From JBCCSZ01 sp039199225 (GTDB taxonomy: Bacteria > Bacteroidota > Bacteroidia > Chitinophagales > Saprospiraceae), in NCBI GenBank assembly GCA_039199225.1, contig JBCCSZ010000267.1, forward strand, positions 1 to 10,836: DNA of 10,836 nt, read 5' to 3'. Positions within the stretch are counted from its first letter, which is position 1, and every line of letters begins with the position of its first letter. The translations under genes and the position numbers were made by a program. Positions 6,926 through 10,836 of the stretch are shown one piece after another. The notes under the pieces were generated by a model, which had not been told where the DNA came from, did not search any database, and was given only the letters and a program-made list of their open reading frames with translations.

Positions 6926-7705
6926 TCAAAAATGAGGGTGTTCATTGGCCACTTCCTCCAATGCAGCGATGGGCTGGGCAGCACTCCAATGCTCGACGAT
7001 TTTATGCTCGTCATCCAGGCGAAACCAATCGAATACCACCCGTTCGTTTGCACCAAAAAAGTGACTGTGCGCCATGACCAAATCGCCAGAGCCGAGCAGC
7101 AATTTGTTGTCGTGCAACATCTTTCCACCATTCTTTTGTGTGATGTGTTCTTCCAAAACAGCCAGGCCACTTAAGGCACCTTCGGTTTCGTGATGGTAGA
7201 CATAATCCTTGCTCACCAGGGTCGGCAGGAGGTCCAGTCGCCCCCGGTTTAAAACCTGATCTAGGAATCGCTTGACGGTTGCTTTGTTGGCCGCCTTGGT
7301 CTCTGCGGACACAGCCTTTTCGCCATCTCCTCCACCAGCAATCGCATTTTGCAGATGTGCCTCTGGAAGCGGTGCCAGCGCATCCCAATGCTCCTGGATT
7401 TTACCATTTTCGATCCGCCAGGCATCTACGCAGTGCAGCGGGTGGTCGCCCAGTGGATTTGGCGCAGTATAGTAGCCATGATACACCATGATGTCGCCAT
7501 CGGCTACCCAGCGAACGGGCTTGTATCCAAAGCCAAATTGTAGCATCTCTTTGATGTGCTCGATGCCATCTTTGGCCCAGGGGTTGTGCTGAATAAAGTC
7601 CTCCGCAAAGGTCTCCTCTACCCTTTTTTCATCTTTTGTTTCGAGGATAGCCCCCATGCCATCCCACACTAATTGGATATTTTCTTTTTCTACTTGCGTC
7701 AACAT
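6926..7705 (-). CDS. Tandem SnoaL-like (NTF2-fold) protein
   Basis: A 259-residue, probably cytoplasmic protein made of two copies of the SnoaL-like fold (NTF2 superfamily). Copy 1 spans about 1-115, copy 2 about 135-250, joined by a Gly/Ala-rich linker (119-135). The copies keep parallel landmarks: FIQHNP (37-42) against YVYHHE (168-173), GDIMVYH (70-76) against GDLVMAH (207-213), and DAWRIENGKIQEHWDA (94-109) against a DWFRLDDEHKIVEHW-type block (226-240). Single-copy relatives include SnoaL-like aldol-condensation enzymes and small-molecule isomerases, hydrolases or binding proteins. No specific substrate can be assigned. There is no signal peptide. The gene is divergent from an HxlR regulator with a 156-base shared spacer, which suggests it is that regulator's target. 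Confidence 0.85.
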   Translation of the reverse strand: MLTQVEKENIQLVWDGMGAILETKDEKRVEETFAEDFIQHNPWAKDGIEHIKEMLQFGFGYKPVRWVADGDIMVYHGYYTAPNPLGDHPLHCVDAWRIENGKIQEHWDALAPLPEAHLQNAIAGGGDGEKAVSAETKAANKATVKRFLDQVLNRGRLDLLPTLVSKDYVYHHETEGALSGLAVLEEHITQKNGGKMLHDNKLLLGSGDLVMAHSHFFGANERVVFDWFRLDDEHKIVEHWSAAQPIAALEEVANEHPHF

Positions 7706-7733
7706 TTTAATAATTTTTTGATGGATTGTTTAA

Positions 7734-7764
7734 TTGATTTGACAAGACAAAAATTGTAACTTTG
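7734..7764 (+). promoter_or_regulatory. Promoter for the HxlR-family gene
   Basis: TTG (7734-7736), a 20-base spacer, then TAACTTTG (7757-7764) match the Bacteroidota consensus TTG-N20-TAnnTTTG exactly. Transcription would begin near 7770, giving a leader of about 90 bases before the ATG at 7862. The -7 box lies inside the right arm of the dyad at 7744-7768. Confidence 0.6.
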
Positions 7765-7768
7765 TCTT
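7744..7768. promoter_or_regulatory. Dyad, candidate HxlR operator
   Basis: AAGACAAA (7744-7751) and TTTGTCTT (7761-7768) form a perfect 8+8 inverted repeat with a 9-base spacer. Its arms contain the TTTG ends of both divergent -7 boxes, so part of the symmetry follows from two facing promoters. The outer AAGA/TCTT bases are not explained that way. A dimer bound here could block both genes. HxlR-family dimers generally bind short dyads next to their own gene. Confidence 0.45.
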
Positions 7769-7778
7769 ATTTATACAA
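7748..7778 (-). promoter_or_regulatory. Promoter for the SnoaL-like gene
   Basis: On the minus strand TTG (7778-7776), a 20-base spacer, then AATTTTTG (7755-7748) match seven of eight -7 positions. The start site would be near 7742, about 37 bases before the ATG at 7705. It interlocks with the opposite-strand promoter, with the two -7 boxes one base apart. Confidence 0.5.
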
Positions 7779-7813
7779 GTAGTCACAAAAAAGTTTGGTA
7801 GTCTTAAAAAAGT
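7779..7813. repeat. 16-base direct repeat in the HxlR gene leader
   Basis: GTAGTCACAAAAAAGT (7779-7794) and GTAGTCTTAAAAAAGT (7798-7813) agree at 14 of 16 positions with a 19-base period, close to two helical turns. They lie downstream of the rightward promoter and just outside the leftward -33 element. They are candidate regulator sites. GTCAC (7782-7786) and GTGAC (7812-7816) also form an inverted pair across them. Confidence 0.5.
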
Positions 7814-7833
7814 GACCAATACTGATTATCAGC

Positions 7834-7850
7834 TTTTTACGCAGTAAAAA
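7834..7850 (+). other. A/T hairpin just before the HxlR start codon
   Basis: TTTTTAC (7834-7840) pairs with GTAAAAA (7844-7850) around GCA, ending 11 bases before the ATG at 7862. Next to it CTGATTATCAG (7822-7832) is a short palindrome. The stem is weak and A/T-only apart from one C-G pair; it might affect ribosome access or be chance in A/T-rich DNA. No Shine-Dalgarno sequence is visible. Confidence 0.25.
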
Positions 7851-7861
7851 ATTTAAATCGA

Positions 7862-8200
7862 ATGGAAAAAAAATCAGTAGCGATCCACGCCTGTCCGGTA
7901 ACATTCACCATGAGTAAGATCGGTGGCAAGTGGAAACCCATCATCTTGTACCTCATCAGCCAGAGTACGCCCGAGCGCGTTTCGAACCGCTTCGGCATCA
8001 TGCAACGAGGCATCCAAGACATCAGCAAGCAAATGTTGACCAAGCAACTGAGAGAGCTGGAAGCCGACGGGATTTTATCTCGAAAGATTTATGCCGAAGT
8101 ACCGCCCAGGGTCGAATACACCCTCACAGAATTGGGCTGGACGTTGATGCCGATCATTGGTAGCATGCGTACTTGGGGAGAGAAGTATATGGTGGATTGA
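7862..8200 (+). CDS. HxlR-family winged-helix regulator
   Basis: A 112-residue DNA-binding regulator of the HxlR (MarR-like) family, the usual family length. It opens with the family's CP motif (Cys11-Pro12), followed by MSKIGGKWKPIIL (17-29). The helix-turn-helix and recognition region lies around 48-71 (ISKQMLTKQLRELEADG), and the wing ends in PPRVEYTLTE (81-90), a near-perfect family block. Cys11 is the only cysteine. In YodB, HypR and QorR the equivalent cysteine senses quinones, hypochlorite or other electrophiles, so thiol-based sensing is plausible but not shown here. It is transcribed away from the SnoaL-like gene and probably controls that gene and itself through the spacer. It ends 26 bases from the convergent RloB gene. 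Confidence 0.93.
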   Translation: MEKKSVAIHACPVTFTMSKIGGKWKPIILYLISQSTPERVSNRFGIMQRGIQDISKQMLTKQLRELEADGILSRKIYAEVPPRVEYTLTELGWTLMPIIGSMRTWGEKYMVD

Positions 8201-8240
8201 TAGCATCGCAGCATATGTAAGGCTTCTTAAGAAATAAAGC
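8201..8240. other. Convergent gene junction
   Basis: Only 26 bases separate the HxlR stop from the RloB stop. TTCTTAAGAA (8224-8233) is a perfect 10-base palindrome covering the RloB stop, and GCTT (8222-8225) can pair with AAGC (8237-8240). No strong terminator is seen for either gene, so read-through into antisense of the partner is possible. Confidence 0.3.
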
Positions 8241-8832
8241 GGACCAGCTGCTCGACCAATAAGTATGCTTTCGTTTCCATGGGATTGGGCAAAAAATGTG
8301 CTTTGTTTGAGTCGGAAGCTCTCGCTCTGTCAATGGCCAGATTTATTCGGTGGGCGATGGCTCCCAGATTGTATCCACCCTTGATGATGTTGCCCAAGCC
8401 TGTTTTCAGTTGAGAACAAGTTTGACTTTCAGTTTTGTTTATTGTTGCGTAATGAAGAAACAACCATACCTCAAAACAGGGGTTGCTAATGGCTATATTC
8501 CAGCCTTTCCTTTCTACACATTCTTGGGCGATTTCATGTACTTGATCCAATGCCCATTTGTCCAGATCAATAACGAGCCAAAGTTGATCTTCCTCACTCA
8601 ATCCAAACTTATCTACATATTTTGCTGCTCTGTTCATCACCCATCTAGGCGCAGACTTCCCTTCGTCTTCATCGGTTGGTGCTAGTACCCTAACTTTGAC
8701 CCGTTGATTTCCGTGAACTAGGAATTCGAAATATTCCTTTTCTCTCTTTGCCCCCTCTGTAGCAATGATGATGAGGCGAGCATCTCTATGGGGCGCTCCC
8801 TTTTTATAGCTCCTATTCGTTTTACGAGGCAT
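8227..8832 (-). CDS. rloB: RloB-family TOPRIM-like defence protein (AbiLii-like)
   Basis: A 201-residue RloB-family protein, the likely effector of a two-gene defence cassette. RloB proteins resemble TOPRIM nucleases and occur in restriction loci and as the second component (AbiLii) of the lactococcal AbiL abortive-infection system. Visible motifs: ATEGAKREKEYF (24-35) carrying the acidic Glu26 of the first TOPRIM strand; VIDLDKW (87-93) with the acidic pair Asp89/Asp91; the family signature SNPCFEVWLFLHY (116-128); and a late FLPNP block (180-184) before the terminal helix. The basic N-terminus (KTNRSYKK) could contact nucleic acid. I chose ATG at 8832 over the in-frame TTG at 8841 that adds three residues; the ATG gives an 11-base overlap with the ATPase gene and thus translational coupling. 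No phage target can be inferred. Confidence 0.88.
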   Translation of the reverse strand: MPRKTNRSYKKGAPHRDARLIIIATEGAKREKEYFEFLVHGNQRVKVRVLAPTDEDEGKSAPRWVMNRAAKYVDKFGLSEEDQLWLVIDLDKWALDQVHEIAQECVERKGWNIAISNPCFEVWLFLHYATINKTESQTCSQLKTGLGNIIKGGYNLGAIAHRINLAIDRARASDSNKAHFLPNPMETKAYLLVEQLVRFIS

Positions 8833-10180
8833 GTTCGACAATTAGCTTGGAGAAGTCTCCCAGGAATGGAATCGCACCAAAGCGTCCATTTAGATACCCT
8901 TTTCGGATATCGAAATCATACCTTGGCATAAATTCACTCAAAGGATACATTCTGGTATTGCCAGCATCATCTTTTTCAGTAAACCATATCTCATCTTGCC
9001 TAAAATTATCTAAGTCCAGCAGATAACTCTCGTGAGTAGTAAAGATCAACTGACCTTGGGTTTTGGCTTCCAGAAAATATCTGGTAAACTCTTTCAACAG
9101 GGCAGGATGGATGCTTCTGCCAATTTCATCGATTACGAATACACATTTTCTCTGTGACAACAGTTCAAATGCTGGCAGTAAATCCAAAATTCTTGTTGTT
9201 CCATCCGATTCCTCTTTCAACTCAAAGTCGCAAACTTTACCATCCTTATCTACATGTCTCGTTATGAGTTTTTGAATAATGATTTCTCCTTTTTCATTTT
9301 GGACCGCCAAGGCAACGCCTTTTCTATTTCTGAGGTTAACCTTTTTTTTGCCTTTTTTGAAATCACTCAATATTTTATTCTTAATATCTTTATCATCATC
9401 CCCAAAGAAAATTTCAAAAGGCACCTCTTTGATGCCCAGCTCAGACACCCCTGTATCTAAGGTAGATATGATGGAGTTGGTATAATTAAGGAAGTGGTCA
9501 TCGCGCAGAAATTTTTCGATCAAACCAGCGTACAATGACCCAGGATAGAGGATGTACAAATCATCTTGGAACCAGCTGAATGCTTCTTCAATATCTCGAA
9601 ATTCGTCCTTGCCTTTGCTGTTCAAGAAACTCAGTAGTGATTCTTCGTGCCTCAGCATTTCTTCTTCGTAAAGCTCAATTCTCAATTTGTCCCGATCGCT
9701 TTGAACGTATTTTTCGTGGAGTTTAATTTTTATTTTCCCTGACTCATCTGTTTTCCTTTCAAAGATGAGGACATCCTTATTGGCGTTGTGAGGGCTCGTT
9801 AGGACCAACCACTCCTCCACAATTCTTTGGTCTAGAATATCGACTCCATAGGAAAAAAACCTACCTGATTTTTCAAATTCGATTTCTAGCGAAGTGGCTT
9901 CACAGCTCAATTGAGTATTTAACTTAAAGCAAATCTCACTCAGCCGAGCCGCAGAGATGTTTTGATTCGTAGCTATATCATGGAGAAGATGGATGGCTTT
10001 AACAAAATTGGATTTACCAGAACCATTTGCCCCATAGATGGCTGCCGACTTGAGTAAGGATACATCGTTTAAGTCGTAAATATGATCTTTATGACTCCTA
10101 AGCTTCGTGTAGGGAAAAAGATTGAATTCAATTTCTTCACCCAGCGAAAGGAAGTTCTTTGCAACAAATCTCAAAAGCAT
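8822..10180 (-). CDS. AAA ATPase of the RloA / AbiLi type
   Basis: A 452-residue ATPase of the RecF/ABC-like AAA_15/AAA_21 group, first gene of the cassette and the likely sensor or regulator of RloB. It starts with the family's typical MLLRFVAKNFLSLGEE. Walker A is GANGSGKSN (50-58). A long insert (about 120-320) includes charged helices at 160-200 and a Lys-rich loop (275-287). An ABC-signature-like EESDGTTR lies at 323-330, Walker B VFVIDE at 347-352 (Asp351, Glu352), and the H-loop TTHES at 381-385 (His383). The tail GYLNGRFGAIPFLGDF (428-443) is the RloA-type ending. All ATPase motifs are intact, so it should bind and hydrolyse ATP. Its codons look more A/T-rich than those of the T9SS genes on either side, consistent with acquisition by transfer. 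The related PARIS ATPase AriA has a DUF4435 partner instead. Confidence 0.9.
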   Translation of the reverse strand: MLLRFVAKNFLSLGEEIEFNLFPYTKLRSHKDHIYDLNDVSLLKSAAIYGANGSGKSNFVKAIHLLHDIATNQNISAARLSEICFKLNTQLSCEATSLEIEFEKSGRFFSYGVDILDQRIVEEWLVLTSPHNANKDVLIFERKTDESGKIKIKLHEKYVQSDRDKLRIELYEEEMLRHEESLLSFLNSKGKDEFRDIEEAFSWFQDDLYILYPGSLYAGLIEKFLRDDHFLNYTNSIISTLDTGVSELGIKEVPFEIFFGDDDKDIKNKILSDFKKGKKKVNLRNRKGVALAVQNEKGEIIIQKLITRHVDKDGKVCDFELKEESDGTTRILDLLPAFELLSQRKCVFVIDEIGRSIHPALLKEFTRYFLEAKTQGQLIFTTHESYLLDLDNFRQDEIWFTEKDDAGNTRMYPLSEFMPRYDFDIRKGYLNGRFGAIPFLGDFSKLIVEHAS

Positions 10181-10343
10181 GAATAATCTCTTTGTTTTGC
10201 AGCAATGTAAATAAATAACTTACACTTTACAAGCCCTAATGAGATTTTTTCTCTTTTATACAACCAATACTGGATCAGTAATGGCTAATGAACAAATAAT
10301 GATCATCCACAAGTGATTAATCATCATTACCACCTATTATCAA
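10181..10343. other. Gap upstream of the defence cassette
   Basis: This 163-base A/T-rich spacer must hold both the end of the leftward PKD gene's transcript and the promoter of the ATPase gene. AATGAT (10298-10303) and ATCATT (10323-10328) are inverted around 19 bases. TGATTAATCA (10314-10323) is a perfect palindrome, GTGATT (10313-10318) pairs with AATCAC (10342-10347), and GAGA/TCTC (10241-10253) forms a tiny stem. These are weak terminator or operator candidates. No exact TAnnTTTG element was found on the minus strand. Confidence 0.35.
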
Positions 10344-10836
10344 TCACCGCAAAACCGTAACCGTCCCCGTTTTCACCTGCTTGATCCCATTGATGAACTC
10401 GGCCTGGGCTTTCCAGACGTAGGCGCCTTGGGGAACAATTTTCCCTTGGAAGGAACCATCCCAGCTACCTTTGGGCGACTCTCCGTCTAGCTCAGAATTT
10501 TGCCACAGCAATTGTCCCCAGGGAGAATAGATTTCGACGGTGTAGGAGCGAATGCCGATACCAGCGGGCTTGAACAATCGAACATCTCCAACGCCTGTTT
10601 CCGGAGACATGGCGTTTGGTAGGTGTAGGCCGAAGAATATTTCTGGCGAGACGGCTAGGGTATCCATGTCTTCGCAGCCGTTTTGGTGAATGGCCGTCAA
10701 TACGACCTGCCAATTTCCGTTGAAGTCGTATTCATAAAAGGGGGACACTTCGTCTGAAAAATCGCCGTTTCCAAAATCCCACTCGTAAAAGCGAGCGTCC
10801 ATCGATCGGTTGATGAATTGTATTTTTCCATCTGTC
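10344..10836 (-). CDS. PKD-domain protein with T9SS type B C-terminus (partial)
   Basis: The C-terminal 163 residues of a larger exported protein whose start lies beyond the right edge. The frame stays open through 10836; the Met at 10802 is internal, because the preceding residues (TDGKIQFINRS) complete the first strand of a PKD domain. That domain continues with FYEWDFGNGDFS and a GCED motif. It is followed by the gliding-motility-associated C-terminal (CHU_C / T9SS type B) domain: LPNAMSPE, an IYSPWGQLLW strand, SWDGSFQGK, PQGAYVWK and the final TGTVTVLR. Such proteins are large surface adhesins or matrix proteins exported by T9SS and attached by a type B-specific route involving PorP/SprF-like partners. 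Its substrate or ligand cannot be told from this end. Confidence 0.92.
   Translation of the reverse strand, partial: TDGKIQFINRSMDARFYEWDFGNGDFSDEVSPFYEYDFNGNWQVVLTAIHQNGCEDMDTLAVSPEIFFGLHLPNAMSPETGVGDVRLFKPAGIGIRSYTVEIYSPWGQLLWQNSELDGESPKGSWDGSFQGKIVPQGAYVWKAQAEFINGIKQVKTGTVTVLR

Noticed and set aside
8350..8685. A 111-codon rightward open frame antisense to rloB, considered as a possible antitoxin
   Set aside because: It has no ribosome-binding site or family-like motif, and RloB has intact family motifs on the opposite strand.
8227..10180. Assignment as a PARIS system
   Set aside because: The small protein carries the RloB signature (SNPCFEVWLFLHY), not that of DUF4435, so AbiL is the closer match.
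1..10836. CRISPR arrays, tRNA or rRNA genes, insertion sequences, prophage genes
   Set aside because: No regularly spaced repeats, cloverleaf-like segments, transposase motifs or phage structural genes were seen on either strand.

Overview
The window looks like chromosomal DNA from a Bacteroidota bacterium, plausibly a Saprospiraceae-type marine or soil member. Three proteins end in a type IX secretion (T9SS) type A sorting domain and a fourth ends in the gliding-motility-associated type B domain. Ribosome-binding sites are weak, and promoter-like matches fit the Bacteroidota TTG-N20-TAnnTTTG pattern. The genus call is inference.

Layout: (1) 1-54, the tail of a rightward gene. (2) 109-3400, a tight leftward cluster of YHYH-domain T9SS protein, then a small secreted protein resembling DUF6702, then a T9SS sulfatase. 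The first two overlap by 4 bases and the last two are 23 bases apart, so this is probably one operon making exported proteins. (3) 3574-5757, a 727-residue leftward T9SS protein with a gingipain (C25)-like fold whose Cys and His catalytic positions appear replaced. (4) 6080-6748, a lipoprotein methionine sulfoxide reductase (msrA), followed by a strong hairpin. (5) 6926-8200, a tandem SnoaL-like protein divergent from an HxlR-family regulator. Their shared 156-base spacer holds two interlocked promoter-like elements, an 8+8 dyad and a 16-base direct repeat. (6) 8227-10180, a two-gene leftward cassette: a RecF/ABC-like AAA ATPase, then an RloB-family TOPRIM-like protein overlapping it by 11 bases. 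It matches the AbiL type of phage-defence pair. (7) 10344-10836, the C-terminus of a large PKD / type B T9SS protein that runs off the right edge.

How they fit together: the left half is cell-surface and secreted machinery. The middle carries a stress-flavoured pair, an envelope MsrA and a single-cysteine HxlR regulator with its neighbour. The right part is an AT-richer defence cassette set between unrelated genes. The best candidates for something new are the degenerate C25-like protein, the HxlR/SnoaL control region and the Bacteroidota version of the AbiL-like pair. No tRNA, rRNA, CRISPR array, transposase or phage gene was seen.
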